This document shows positions 1 to 7,336 of a DNA stretch of 15,544 bases, in pieces; position 1 is the stretch's first letter; each line of letters starts with the position of its first letter. The notes beneath the pieces are model-generated. The model worked only from the letters and a program-made list of their open reading frames with translations. It searched no databases and was not told the DNA's origin. The position numbers were made by a program, and so were the translations under genes. The DNA comes from CAYUPI01 sp964446585 (GTDB lineage Bacteria > Verrucomicrobiota > Verrucomicrobiia > Limisphaerales > UBA8199): contig CAYUPI010000094.1 of assembly GCA_964446585.1 (NCBI GenBank), forward strand, positions 1 to 15,544, written 5' to 3'.

Positions 1-2
1 AG

Positions 3-362
3 CAGGTGTTCGAGTCGATGAAAGCCGGCGCTACGGGTTATCTGGTCAAGCACGTCACGACAAAAGAAATCCTCGCCGCGATTGTTGACGTGCATGGTGG
101 CGGCGCGCCGATGTCCGGCCATATCGCGCGCAAAGTCGTTACGGCCTTTCGCCAGCCGGCCCCTGCAGGGCTGGCGGAGTCGCAGCTTTCACTGCGCGAA
201 GAGGAAGTCTTGCGGCTCCTGGCCCGAGGCCATCGGTCGAAGGAAATTGCCGACGAACTGGGAATAGGAGTTGGCACAGTTAATACTTACGTCCGCCACA
301 TCTACGAGAAACTGCACGTTCGATCACGGGCCGAGGCGGTTGCCCGGTTGGCGGCGCGGTGA
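3..362 (+). CDS. Response regulator, NarL/FixJ (LuxR-type HTH) family, 3' part only
   Basis: The reading frame is open from the window edge (codon 1 at base 3), so the phosphoacceptor part of the receiver domain lies outside. What remains is the end of a receiver domain, with the conserved segment GATGYLVK (its Lys is the conserved receiver lysine), followed by a short linker and a LuxR-type helix-turn-helix. The HTH starts at LSLREEEVLRLLARG and contains SKEIADELGIGVGTVNTYV and the ending IYEKLHVRSRAEAV. Such proteins are DNA-binding partners of a sensor histidine kinase, which would probably be encoded upstream. The GTG at base 6 is internal, not a start. The target genes cannot be told. 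The family assignment is firm; the specific pathway is unknown. Confidence 0.93.
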   Translation, partial: QVFESMKAGATGYLVKHVTTKEILAAIVDVHGGGAPMSGHIARKVVTAFRQPAPAGLAESQLSLREEEVLRLLARGHRSKEIADELGIGVGTVNTYVRHIYEKLHVRSRAEAVARLAAR

Positions 363-375
363 GCTCTTGCAGGGC

Positions 376-440
376 GTGTGTGAAAAATCGTAGCGAGCGG
401 TACCGCGGCTCTGGTCTCAAAAAAACACGATTTCCACACC
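376..440. repeat. Imperfect inverted repeat with an inner palindrome between the regulator gene and glnS
   Basis: Between the response regulator stop and glnS there is an imperfect dyad: GTGTGTGAAAAATCGT (376-391) faces ACGATTTCCACAC (427-439), which pair except for small bulges. Inside it lies the perfect 10-bp palindrome GCGGTACCGC (397-406). The T/A-rich stretch AAAAAAACACGA follows the inner part. It could be a transcription terminator for the regulator gene or a degenerate intergenic repeat; the sequence alone does not decide. Confidence 0.4.
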
Positions 441-508
441 AAGTTGCGCGAGGAGCCAATTTCTCCTCATTCGACACGGCCGGGCGAGCCTGCTAATTTG
501 TTCCACCT

Positions 509-2341
509 ATGACGGTCCTGCAGAATCAAGTTCCCGAGTCTCCGGCGCCAGCCGAGACGGCCTGCGCGCCCACAGATTTCATTCGCGACATCGTGGCCGC
601 GCACGCTGCGGAAAAAAAATATCCGCAAATCCATACTCGCTTCCCTCCCGAGCCTAACGGTTATTTGCACATCGGTCATGCCAAGTCCATCTGCCTGAAT
701 TTCGGCCTCGCGCGGGAGTTCGGCGGCACCTGCAATCTGCGCTACGACGATACCAATCCAACCAAGGAGGAGGTGGAGTATGTGGACTCGATTTTCGAAG
801 ATGTCCGCTGGCTGATCGGCGGCTGGGCTGACGATCGGCTCGGTCTGAAGCCAAAGGGACAAACACCCGAGTCGCAGGCTGTGAGTGGTAAAGCCGACTT
901 TTATCTGCCTGCTGCGCTATCAACTAACAACGCTCAACCATTAAATGGTCTGGAGCCATTCTACGCCTCCGACTATTTCGACCAGCTTTACGAGTACGCC
1001 TTGCAACTCATCCGGAAGGGGCTCGCCTACGTGTGCGATCTTTCACCGGAGGAAACTGACAAATATCGCGGAGCCCCGGATCGTCCTGGGAAAGAAAGTC
1101 CCTGGCGCAATCGGTCCGTGGCCGAAAGCCTGGACTTGTTCCGGCGCATGAAGGAGGGTGAATTCCCCGACGGAGCACGAACCCTCCGGGCCAGGATCGA
1201 TATGACCTCGCCTAATGTCTGGATGCGCGATCCTCTCCTATACCGAATTCGTCACGCGGAGCATCATCACACGGGAAACAAATGGTGCATTTATCCGATG
1301 TATGACTTTGCGCATTGCCTAAGCGATTACATCGAAGGCATCAGCCACTCGATCTGCACGCTCGAGTTCGAGGTGCATCGACCTCTATACGACTGGATTC
1401 TGGAAAATCTCGATCTGCCGCGGCCGCTGCCTCGTCAGTACGAATTTGCGAAACTAATCCCCAACTACACCATCGTCTCCAAACGCAAGTTGATCCAGCT
1501 CGTCAATGACGAGGTCGTCGCCGGCTGGGACGATCCGCGCATGCCCAGCATCAGCGGCCTGCGGCGACGGGGCGTCACTCCGGAAGCCTTGCGCGATTTC
1601 GCTTACAATATCGGCGTGACCAAATACAACAGCGTCACTGACATCGCGGTATTCGAGCACGCCGTTCGCGAGGACCTGAATCGGCGGGCATTGCGCCGGT
1701 TGGCCGTGTTGCGGCCAATCAAAGTCATTCTCACAAATTATCCCGACGGCAAAGTCGAAGAGCTGGACGCGGTCAACAACCCGGAAGACCCGAGCGCTGG
1801 CACGCGCAAGCTCCCGTTCAGCCGCGAACTGTTCATCGAGCGTGATGATTTCATGGAAGCGCCGCCCCCGAAGTATTTCCGCCTCCGGCCCGGCGGCGAG
1901 GTGCGGCTCAAGTACGCCTACATCATCAAATGCGACGAGGTGGTGAAAGATGCGCAGGGCAATGTGGTCGAGTTACGCTGCACGGCGGACCTGGACAGCA
2001 GGACAGGTGGCCCGACTGCCGGCCGCAAAGTGAAAGGCACGATCCACTGGGTCACCACCGCACATGCCGTTCCCGCCGAAGTCCGACTTTACGACCGCCT
2101 CTTCACCGTTCCTGAGCCGGATGCAGAGGGCGACTTCAAGAAGCATCTAAATCCGCACTCGCTGGAAGTCGTCACCGCCCGATGCGAGCCGAGCCTGAAG
2201 GACGCTAAGCCCGAGGCGCGCTATCAATTTGAGCGCCTGGGTTACTTCACGCTCGACAAAGACAGCACACAGGACAAACCGGTGTTCAATCGCACTATCA
2301 CGTTGCGGGATACCTGGGCCAAAGAAGCGTTGAAAGGCTGA
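509..2341 (+). CDS. glnS: Glutaminyl-tRNA synthetase (GlnRS)
   Basis: A 610-residue class I aminoacyl-tRNA synthetase that charges tRNA-Gln with glutamine in the cytoplasm. The signature RFPPEPNGYLHIGHAKS (residues 44-60) contains the HIGH motif (54-57), and the KMSKS-type loop reads VSKRK (323-327). The TGNKWCIYPMYDF and WDDPRMPSISGLRRRG blocks are typical of GlnRS rather than GluRS. The C-terminal half, ending KPVFNRTITLRDTWAK, is the beta-barrel anticodon-binding region. It is longer than the E. coli enzyme (about 554 residues), partly from a 20-residue N-terminal extension and mainly from about 44 extra residues at 107-150, between GGW and FYASDYFDQ. The ATG at 509 is the first in frame before the conserved part; no clear Shine-Dalgarno sequence precedes it. 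It is a stand-alone gene converging on a small membrane protein gene. Confidence 0.97.
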   Translation: MTVLQNQVPESPAPAETACAPTDFIRDIVAAHAAEKKYPQIHTRFPPEPNGYLHIGHAKSICLNFGLAREFGGTCNLRYDDTNPTKEEVEYVDSIFEDVRWLIGGWADDRLGLKPKGQTPESQAVSGKADFYLPAALSTNNAQPLNGLEPFYASDYFDQLYEYALQLIRKGLAYVCDLSPEETDKYRGAPDRPGKESPWRNRSVAESLDLFRRMKEGEFPDGARTLRARIDMTSPNVWMRDPLLYRIRHAEHHHTGNKWCIYPMYDFAHCLSDYIEGISHSICTLEFEVHRPLYDWILENLDLPRPLPRQYEFAKLIPNYTIVSKRKLIQLVNDEVVAGWDDPRMPSISGLRRRGVTPEALRDFAYNIGVTKYNSVTDIAVFEHAVREDLNRRALRRLAVLRPIKVILTNYPDGKVEELDAVNNPEDPSAGTRKLPFSRELFIERDDFMEAPPPKYFRLRPGGEVRLKYAYIIKCDEVVKDAQGNVVELRCTADLDSRTGGPTAGRKVKGTIHWVTTAHAVPAEVRLYDRLFTVPEPDAEGDFKKHLNPHSLEVVTARCEPSLKDAKPEARYQFERLGYFTLDKDSTQDKPVFNRTITLRDTWAKEALKG

Positions 2342-2351
2342 CCTCCGCAGG

Positions 2352-2570
2352 CTAGGCCCGCGCAGAAAATCGGCGTCCGCCAAGGAGTCGGGCCGGCAGA
2401 AACAACAGCGCCCGAATGAAAGCCAGCATGGCTTCCACCACAATCCCGAGTACCCGAAACGGGATCGACAGCAGCCAGACAATCGGGAACAAAACCAGCG
2501 CCACCAGCAACAGCGGCCAGCACAGCACCCAAATAATCAATCCGCAGAGCAATAGCAATAGGACATTCAT
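2352..2570 (-). CDS. Small hydrophobic membrane protein, function unknown
   Basis: A 72-residue protein that is almost wholly hydrophobic up to residue 60: MNVLLLLLCGLIIWVLCW, then a second hydrophobic run LLLVALVLFPIVWLLSI, then an amphipathic or third segment (VVEAMLAFIRALLFLPARLL) and a basic tail GGRRFSARA. Two to three membrane segments are likely, without charged catalytic residues. Its stop is 10 bp from the glnS stop on the other strand. AAGG lies about 13 bases before the ATG, so the ribosome site is weak. The coherent hydrophobic pattern and positive tail argue for a real gene; the opposite-strand frame over the same bases is polar and low in complexity. No function can be given. 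Confidence 0.65.
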   Translation of the reverse strand: MNVLLLLLCGLIIWVLCWPLLLVALVLFPIVWLLSIPFRVLGIVVEAMLAFIRALLFLPARLLGGRRFSARA

Positions 2571-2672
2571 TCAGGTCATACCTTACTGCGATTTCATTTG
2601 GCTTGCAACTTTTCTTCGACCGTGCTCTGTTATGCCATCGCACACGCCACCGAATCCTACTGCAGCCTCCTT

Positions 2673-3506
2673 ATGAAATTCAAACTCATCACCGCCCTTG
2701 CCGTCCTGTCGCTCTGGTTCACCAATTCCCGCGTATTCGCGGCCGATCCGAGCAGTGCCCAGGACGAGCTCAAGGAGGTTATCACCAAGGTCCAAGACAA
2801 AATCAAGGAGGGCAAAAAGACCGAAGCCGATCTCGCGGACGAACTCAAAAGCTTCGACCAGTTGCTGGCGAAACATAAGGACGAGAAGACCGACGACGTC
2901 GCTCAGATCCTCTTCACGAAAGCCCAACTTTATCTCCAGGTGCTGGACAACACCGACAAGGGCATCGCGTTGATCGAACAATTGAAACGAGATTTTCCCG
3001 ACACCAAACAGGGCCAGAACGCGGAGAAAATGATCGAATCGATTAAGGACCAGGAGGCTGCGAAAAAAATTGCGCGCTCGCTGGTCGAAGGGGCCAAGTT
3101 TCCAGATTTCAGTGAGAAGGACGTCGCAGGCAAATCGCTCTCGATCGCCAATTACAAGGGTAAAGTCGTATTGATCGATTTCTGGGCCACCTGGTGCGGA
3201 CCGTGCGTGAGAGAATTGCCAAATGTGATCAAAACGTATGAGGCGCACCATGCAAAAGGGTTCGAGATCATCGGCATCAGCCTCGACAAAGATCAGGAAA
3301 AGCTCACCAACTTCACCAAGGACCAGAAAATGTCTTGGCAGCAGTTTTTCGATGGCAAAATGTGGTCCAACAAACTGGCGGTCAAATACGGTGTCAACAG
3401 CATCCCCATGGCTTACCTGCTCGATGGCGAAGGCAAAATCATCGGCAAGGGTTTGCGCGGAGACGATCTCGAAGAGGCCGTTGCCAAAGCCCTAGCCAAG
3501 AAGTGA
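2673..3506 (+). CDS. Exported thioredoxin-fold (TlpA/ResA-like) protein
   Basis: The protein has 277 residues from the ATG at 2673. That start is preferred over an upstream in-frame ATG at 2598 because it begins directly with a signal peptide (MKFKLITALAVLSLWF, cleavage probably after VFA at 21-23). Residues 27-135 are a charged helical region with repeat-like helices resembling a TPR or tetratricopeptide-type spacer. Residues 142-277 form an AhpC/TSA-TlpA thioredoxin fold with the active site WCGPC (174-178) and the cis-proline loop SIPMAYL (Pro 245). Family members act in the periplasm as thiol-disulfide oxidoreductases, often in cytochrome c maturation or general redox repair. The substrate cannot be told here. 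The next gene starts 13 bp downstream, so the two may be co-transcribed. Confidence 0.92.
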   Translation: MKFKLITALAVLSLWFTNSRVFAADPSSAQDELKEVITKVQDKIKEGKKTEADLADELKSFDQLLAKHKDEKTDDVAQILFTKAQLYLQVLDNTDKGIALIEQLKRDFPDTKQGQNAEKMIESIKDQEAAKKIARSLVEGAKFPDFSEKDVAGKSLSIANYKGKVVLIDFWATWCGPCVRELPNVIKTYEAHHAKGFEIIGISLDKDQEKLTNFTKDQKMSWQQFFDGKMWSNKLAVKYGVNSIPMAYLLDGEGKIIGKGLRGDDLEEAVAKALAKK

Positions 3507-3519
3507 TTTCCATCCAGTC

Positions 3520-3906
3520 GTGGCGGACCAGTCGCTAAAGGAGTTCGTAATGGATCAACTCCGCGCCCTGCCGGGCGTGCGCGCCCGGGCCATGTTCGGC
3601 GGTTATGGTCTCTACCAGAACGAGTCGTTCTTCGGCATCCTGCTCCGCGGCCGGCTCTATTTCAAGACCGATGAAAACACTCGAACCGCCTACACAGAAC
3701 GAGGCATGGAGCCGTTCGTGTACGAAAAGGGACGGCGGATTGAGTCCATGAGTTACTTCGAAGTCCCGGCCCAAGTTCTGGAAGACCGCGAGAATCTCGT
3801 GGCGTGGGCGCGGCTGGCCATTACCGTAGCCTCCGCAACCGCCGGCCAGAAGCGTAAGACCCGCGTTGCTCGGCCCGGGCTTGCTCGCGGGAAATCGCGC
3901 CGCTGA
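3520..3906 (+). CDS. TfoX/Sxy N-terminal domain-like protein
   Basis: A 128-residue protein starting at GTG (3520), 13 bp after the thioredoxin-like gene. The pattern RAMFGGYGLYQNESFFGILLRGRLYFKTDE and the following MEPFVYEKGRRIESMSYFEVP match the TfoX N-terminal domain, a small alpha/beta fold found alone in many bacteria. There is no TfoX C-terminal (HhH-like) domain; instead the protein ends in a basic tail rich in Arg and Lys (about residues 109-128). In gamma-proteobacteria Sxy/TfoX is a competence regulator, but stand-alone N-domain proteins in other phyla have no proven role, so no competence function should be assumed. GTG is the only sensible start, because the conserved part begins within 20 residues of it. 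Confidence 0.88.
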   Translation: MADQSLKEFVMDQLRALPGVRARAMFGGYGLYQNESFFGILLRGRLYFKTDENTRTAYTERGMEPFVYEKGRRIESMSYFEVPAQVLEDRENLVAWARLAITVASATAGQKRKTRVARPGLARGKSRR

Positions 3907-3978
3907 CGGTCTCTCACACCAACTAAATTCAGCAAGAATCGGGTGGGAGGCAGATCGGATCCGCGCTAATGTCTTCGC

Positions 3979-4125
3979 ATGATGACCCAACCGAGCCAGA
4001 GAAGCGAACCCGAACGGCTGACACAAGCCGCACTGGACTAACGGCGAATTGAAAACGCGATCGGCTTCCTGCACGAACATTTCCTCGAGCAACCCGACCT
4101 GCCAACCGTCGCGCGGGCGGCCCAT
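3979..4125 (+). pseudogene. Original 5' part of the Ada-like gene, cut off by an in-frame TAA
   Basis: In the same frame as the downstream methyltransferase gene, an ATG-ATG at 3979 opens MMTQPSQRSEPERLTQAALD. The TAA at 4039-4041 follows, and then RRIENAIGFLHEHFLEQPDL continues into ARAAHVSEFHFQRLF. The second piece is the start of an AraC-type HTH, and in AraC/Ogt fusion proteins this segment typically reads DYRRIE with a Tyr where the TAA stands. A single change from TAT or TAC to TAA would explain the sequence. TAA is used as a normal stop at 4858, so recoding is unlikely. The likely explanations are a real nonsense mutation or a sequencing or assembly error. Confidence 0.75.
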
Positions 4126-4860
4126 GTGAGCGAGTTTCATTTCCAGCGGCTGTTCACACGCTGGGCCGGGATCAGCCCGAAACGCTTCTTGCAGTTCCTG
4201 ACCATCGAACACGCCAAGCGCCAGTTGGCTGAGTCCAAAGCCGTCCTGGAGACCGCGCTGGATTCAGGCTTGTCCAGCCCCGGCCGCTTGCACGATCTGT
4301 TTGTCTCGGTCGAGGCCGTTACACCCGGCGAATTCAAAACCCGCGGCGCCGGGCTCAAGATCGAGTACGGATTCCACCCGACTCCCTTCGGCTGGTGCCT
4401 GCTCGGAACGAGCCGTCGCGGGATTTGCTGGTTGAGTTTTGGCGGCGAGCAATCGAAACGTAAACTGGCGGGCGAGCTGCGAGCGCATTGGAGGGGTGCG
4501 GCCTGCGTCGAAGAACCTGGTTCGACAGCACCCGTGGCCTGCCGCATATTTTCCGCACTCAACGGCGAGAGAACCGGCCTGAGCTTGCTAGTGATGGGAA
4601 CAAACTTTCAGGTCAAAGTCTGGGAAGCGCTGCTGAAAGTTCCGGCCGGCTCGCTCACGTCCTATGAGACCATCGGCCGCTCGCTCGGTTGTCCAAGCGC
4701 GGCGCGCGCCATTGGCTCGGCCGTCGGCCAGAACGCGATTGCTTACTTGATTCCTTGTCATCGGGTGATTCAGAAGTCGGGGCTGATTGGCGGTTATCGG
4801 TGGGGTCCCGCACGCAAACGAGCCATCATCGCCTGGGAAGTCGTCCGGGCGGCGGCCTAA
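4126..4860 (+). CDS. AraC-type HTH / methylated-DNA-protein cysteine methyltransferase fusion (Ada/Ogt-like), N-terminally truncated
   Basis: The open frame after the upstream TAA gives 244 residues from GTG 4126. Residues 1-75 are most of an AraC-type double HTH (FHFQRLFTRWAGISPKRFLQ), but its first helix lies upstream of the TAA. Residues 80-244 are a complete methylated-DNA-protein methyltransferase: FQVKVWEALLKVPAGSLTSY (161-180), the helix SAARAIGSAVGQN, and the active site PCHRVI with acceptor Cys 211. This enzyme removes alkyl groups from O6 of guanine by irreversible transfer to Cys. The Ada phosphotriester domain is absent, as in the shorter AraC-Ogt family. The repair half looks intact, so activity could survive if translation restarts at GTG 4126 or a later codon; DNA binding by the HTH is doubtful. 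The stop overlaps the convergent GH13 gene by 4 bp. Confidence 0.85.
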   Translation: MSEFHFQRLFTRWAGISPKRFLQFLTIEHAKRQLAESKAVLETALDSGLSSPGRLHDLFVSVEAVTPGEFKTRGAGLKIEYGFHPTPFGWCLLGTSRRGICWLSFGGEQSKRKLAGELRAHWRGAACVEEPGSTAPVACRIFSALNGERTGLSLLVMGTNFQVKVWEALLKVPAGSLTSYETIGRSLGCPSAARAIGSAVGQNAIAYLIPCHRVIQKSGLIGGYRWGPARKRAIIAWEVVRAAA

Positions 4861-6380
4861 GCGGCAGTAGCCACGGAGCGGGCTTGGGGCGCGCTCGTCC
4901 TCTGTTGTAGGGGTTGGAAATGGAACAACTGAGCGCCGAATGCGGGTAGATCCAGGTAGAGACCAGGGGCCTTCAAAGTTTCTCCGTTGTGCTCATAATG
5001 CTCGTCACCGAGCAGGTTTTTCATCAACCAATCCTGCGCCTCGAGCCTCGGGACCGTCAACGGCACATAGCACTGGCTGGGTTTAGGAGCCAGGTTCACA
5101 ACCACCAAATCGAATTCCGCCCTTTCCCCCTGCCACTGCACGACGACGAAGTTTTGCGCAGTTGGATTTTCCGCCCAGGCGGCGCGAGGGCGAACCAACT
5201 CTCCTTTTCCGCTTCCAACGTTAGTCCCAGGCAAGAGGTTCAGGAGCTGCTCATACCAGGCCGCTATTTCCGGCTGCAAGGGCTCCAGCATCCTTCGCCC
5301 GAGTTGAACCGGAATGCGGCGGCGCGCGCCCGTAAGCTGGCCCTCGTGCAAGAAGCGTATTCCAGGCAACCCAAGAAGTAACAAAGCCGCCGCCCGGTGC
5401 TCGGGCAGTGAAAGCAGCGATGCGATTCGAGGCTCGTCATGGTTTTCGAGAAAGTGCGCGCTGTTAGTCAGCAGCTTCCGCGGGCTATCGAGCAAATGAT
5501 GTTGAACACGGCCGCCGTCGTGCGCGACGATTCCATCATACAACGCCTTGTCATACGTGTAATCGAATCCCAGATCGAGCAAGCGGCCCTCCAAACCCCA
5601 ATAGCTCTCTGCGAGAAACAAGAACCCTGGATTCGCCGTTTTCACTGTTGAGATCGCTGCTTGCCAAAACTCCGCGGATGTCTGTTCGCCCATGGCGGGA
5701 AATCGCTCCCAGGTTCGAGAAAAAATATCCCGTAACACCAGCATAGCCATGTCGCAGCGAAGGCCGTCGCACCGGTTGGCCAGCGACTGAAGCAGCTCGA
5801 TCATGGCAACTTGAGTCTCGGCGCAGCGGTAGTCGAGCTGGGCCGTATCGGTCCATGGGGCGAAGTAAGGATCTTTCCCATGGGCCAGCCACAAAATGCC
5901 GGCGCCGGCCTGTTGCGAAAAGGTCTCCGGCGCCGGGCCCGAACCTTGCACGAACAACTCCGGCCTATCCTTCAGCCAGGGATGGTCCAAGCCAAGGTGA
6001 TTGGGCACAAAATCCAGAACCAACTTAATGCCGAATCTCTGCAATTTCTCCCGAAATGCCTTCAACCCATCTCCGCCCCCGAGTTGTTCGGTGACGCGGT
6101 AGTCGGCGATGGCGTAAGGGGAGCCCTCTACGTCAGCTTTCTCCCAATCGGGAAGAGCCTCGGAATAACTCTGGCGCAAGGAATCGTGCGCCAGGGCTTC
6201 GGCGCGAGCCAGCGGTCCCGTGCTCCATGCGCCCATGAGCCAGACATGAGTGAATCCGAGCCGCTGCCATTGCTCGAATTCTCGGTCCGGCACGTTTTCC
6301 AGTGTCACTCGATGGTCGCATTCGTCGCTCAACTGGCGCAGCCAGCAGCGCGTATTGATTTCGTAGAGCACGGGAAACAT
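4857..6380 (-). CDS. GH13 alpha-amylase-family glycosyl hydrolase
   Basis: A 507-residue cytoplasmic protein with no signal peptide; it begins MFPVLYEINTRCWL, which leads straight into the first barrel strand. All four classic GH13 regions are present: DFVPNHLG (Asp 123, Asn 127, His 128), GLRCDMAML (nucleophile Asp 210), FLAESYW (acid/base Glu 258) and FLENHDEPR (His 314, Asp 315). The (beta/alpha)8 barrel therefore seems catalytically complete, and residues 395-490 look like the C-terminal beta domain. Members act on alpha-glucans or transfer glucosyl units. The exact specificity (amylase, sucrose phosphorylase-like, trehalose-related) cannot be read from the sequence. GGAG lies 11 bases before the ATG. 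It may be read with the ACT gene 86 bp upstream, with a hairpin between them. The stop codon overlaps the Ada-like gene's stop on the other strand. Confidence 0.92.
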   Translation of the reverse strand: MFPVLYEINTRCWLRQLSDECDHRVTLENVPDREFEQWQRLGFTHVWLMGAWSTGPLARAEALAHDSLRQSYSEALPDWEKADVEGSPYAIADYRVTEQLGGGDGLKAFREKLQRFGIKLVLDFVPNHLGLDHPWLKDRPELFVQGSGPAPETFSQQAGAGILWLAHGKDPYFAPWTDTAQLDYRCAETQVAMIELLQSLANRCDGLRCDMAMLVLRDIFSRTWERFPAMGEQTSAEFWQAAISTVKTANPGFLFLAESYWGLEGRLLDLGFDYTYDKALYDGIVAHDGGRVQHHLLDSPRKLLTNSAHFLENHDEPRIASLLSLPEHRAAALLLLGLPGIRFLHEGQLTGARRRIPVQLGRRMLEPLQPEIAAWYEQLLNLLPGTNVGSGKGELVRPRAAWAENPTAQNFVVVQWQGERAEFDLVVVNLAPKPSQCYVPLTVPRLEAQDWLMKNLLGDEHYEHNGETLKAPGLYLDLPAFGAQLFHFQPLQQRTSAPQARSVATAA

Positions 6381-6420
6381 CGGCCGAAGCGCTCCAGCAT
6401 GTGTCGTATAGGACGAAACC

Positions 6421-6454
6421 GGGCACCGCGCTTTGATTCCCAGGTTCGGTGCCC
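6421..6454 (-). terminator. Perfect 8-bp hairpin between the ACT gene and the GH13 gene
   Basis: GGGCACCG (6421-6428) and CGGTGCCC (6447-6454) are exact inverted copies separated by 18 bases. Read on the minus strand this lies just after the ACT-protein stop and before the GH13 start. Only a short T stretch follows, so it is at best a weak terminator or attenuator; a regulatory or repeat origin is also possible. Confidence 0.4.
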
Positions 6455-6466
6455 TGACATCACGAT

Positions 6467-6859
6467 CTAGCTATTCAGCACCTTGAGCGCTTTGGGCGCG
6501 TTCGAGACGCGCATGATCAGCAACCCTTTCTTAGCATCGGAGGGAGTCGCGCTATAGCAATACTCAATGTTGACCTTGGCGGCCGCCAGTTTATGAGCAA
6601 TTCGCGCCAATTGACCCGGTTTGTTGCTCCCATCGATCATCAGCACGTCGTCCTCCACCACGAGCGTGCCATGTTCTTCAAAGACGTGAAGCGCGCGGCG
6701 GTAGTCGCTGACGACCATCCGGATCACGCTGTGGTCCACCGTGTCGCTGACGGCAATGGCATAGATGTTGATCTTAGCCTCGGCCAGCGCGTCGGCGACG
6801 CGCGCCAGCATTCCCGGCCGATTGTCCAGAAAGATCGCCAATTGTTTGGTGATTTGCAT
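6467..6859 (-). CDS. Tandem ACT-domain protein
   Basis: A 130-residue protein made of two ACT folds and nothing else. The first (about 1-65) begins KQLAIFLDNRPGMLARVADALAEAKINI. The second (about 66-130) has VLMIDGSNKPGQLARIAHKL and AKVNIEYCY. Each carries the N/RPGxLARxxxxLAxAxxNI pattern of the ligand-binding edge of ACT domains, which bind amino acids and regulate metabolic enzymes. Stand-alone double-ACT proteins of this size are common, and their ligand is mostly unknown. The ATG at 6859 has a weak GGA element upstream. The gene precedes the GH13 gene on the same strand, but no pathway link is evident. The domain call is firm; the role is unknown. Confidence 0.88.
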   Translation of the reverse strand: MQITKQLAIFLDNRPGMLARVADALAEAKINIYAIAVSDTVDHSVIRMVVSDYRRALHVFEEHGTLVVEDDVLMIDGSNKPGQLARIAHKLAAAKVNIEYCYSATPSDAKKGLLIMRVSNAPKALKVLNS

Positions 6860-6970
6860 AGGTCATCCGAGGGTAGGGAGTTGATGATGTGGACGAAGTC
6901 ACACCGCATACTAGCCGATGACATTCCAATCGCCAAACGGAAACCACAGACTACGTCCATCGGCAGTGAA

Positions 6971-7091
6971 GGAGTGCGCCCGTCCCCGGGCCCGTCCCCG
7001 GGCGCAGCAACTCAGAGTGGGTCAGAGCGCCTCAAAATTTCAATTCGCGCTTCCGCACGGCACATTCTGCGCCCGGGGACGGGCGCACTCC
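6971..7091. repeat. Long palindromic repeat element, copy 1 (intergenic)
   Basis: The left arm starts at 6971 with GGAGTGCGCCCGTCCCCGGG and ends with CGCAG near 7007. The right arm, 7067-7091, is its reverse complement. The left arm contains an exact 12-bp tandem duplication (CCCGTCCCCGGG at 6979-6990 and 6991-7002) that the right arm lacks. About 59 bases lie between the arms. The same arms occur at 10876-10984 inside the YfhO-type gene, so this is a dispersed element rather than a local hairpin. It encodes no protein that I can recognise. Confidence 0.85.
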
Positions 7092-7105
7092 GCCATCTGA
7101 CCGTC

Positions 7106-7198
7106 TTATAACAGGGACACCGCCACGCCTGCTGCCGCCGCTGCTCCAAGCAGGGTGAACGCCACGGTTTCCCAGAACTCAGTCCATTTCCAGGCCAT
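7106..7198 (-). CDS. Possible very small single-span membrane protein
   Basis: From ATG 7198 this frame encodes 30 residues: MAWKWTEFWETVAFTLLG followed by an Ala/Gly/Val-rich hydrophobic stretch ending VSLL, consistent with one membrane segment. The frame is open further upstream (NLHQAENWYRPDYM precedes it), but that part quickly runs into hairpin repeat DNA at 7244-7336, so a longer start is doubtful. No convincing ribosome site is seen. It may be a genuine small protein whose 5' region has been invaded by a repeat, or chance. Low certainty. Confidence 0.3.
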   Translation of the reverse strand: MAWKWTEFWETVAFTLLGAAAAAGVAVSLL

Positions 7199-7243
7199 GT
7201 AGTCCGGCCGGTACCAGTTTTCTGCCTGATGGAGGTTGGTCTT

Positions 7244-7268
7244 CCGGACTCGCCGGACGCGAGTCCGG
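7244..7268. repeat. Perfect 9-bp hairpin in repeat-rich intergenic DNA
   Basis: CCGGACTCG (7244-7252) pairs exactly with CGAGTCCGG (7260-7268) across 7 bases. It has no T-run, so it is not a standard terminator. It belongs to the repeat-rich stretch 7200-7390, in which I see no convincing larger gene. Confidence 0.6.
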
Positions 7269-7319
7269 GCCAGTCGCGTCCTCGCCACGGCGGTGGGCAG
7301 ACCGCAATGGCGGCGAACA

Positions 7320-7336
7320 GCGCTCGCCTCGAGCGC
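7320..7336. repeat. Perfect 7-bp hairpin, second in the same intergenic stretch
   Basis: GCGCTCG (7320-7326) and CGAGCGC (7330-7336) flank the 3-base loop CCT. GCAGACC (7300-7306) before it and GGCAGACC (7337-7344) after it form a short direct repeat around the hairpin. Likely part of the same repeat family region as 7244-7268. Confidence 0.55.

Noticed and set aside
2598..2672. Upstream ATG of the thioredoxin-like gene
   Set aside because: It would put 25 residues before a clear signal peptide; the ATG at 2673 starts exactly at that peptide.
2583..3251. 222-codon minus-strand frame opposite the thioredoxin-like gene
   Set aside because: It is an antisense shadow; the plus strand has a signal peptide and WCGPC active site.
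4039..4041. Alternative genetic code or programmed readthrough at TAA
   Set aside because: TAA ends other genes here (for example 4858-4860), and no readthrough context or structure was seen; mutation or error is simpler.
6593..7111. 172-codon plus-strand frame across the ACT gene and the palindrome
   Set aside because: It is antisense to the ACT gene and then reads repeat DNA; no protein family is visible.
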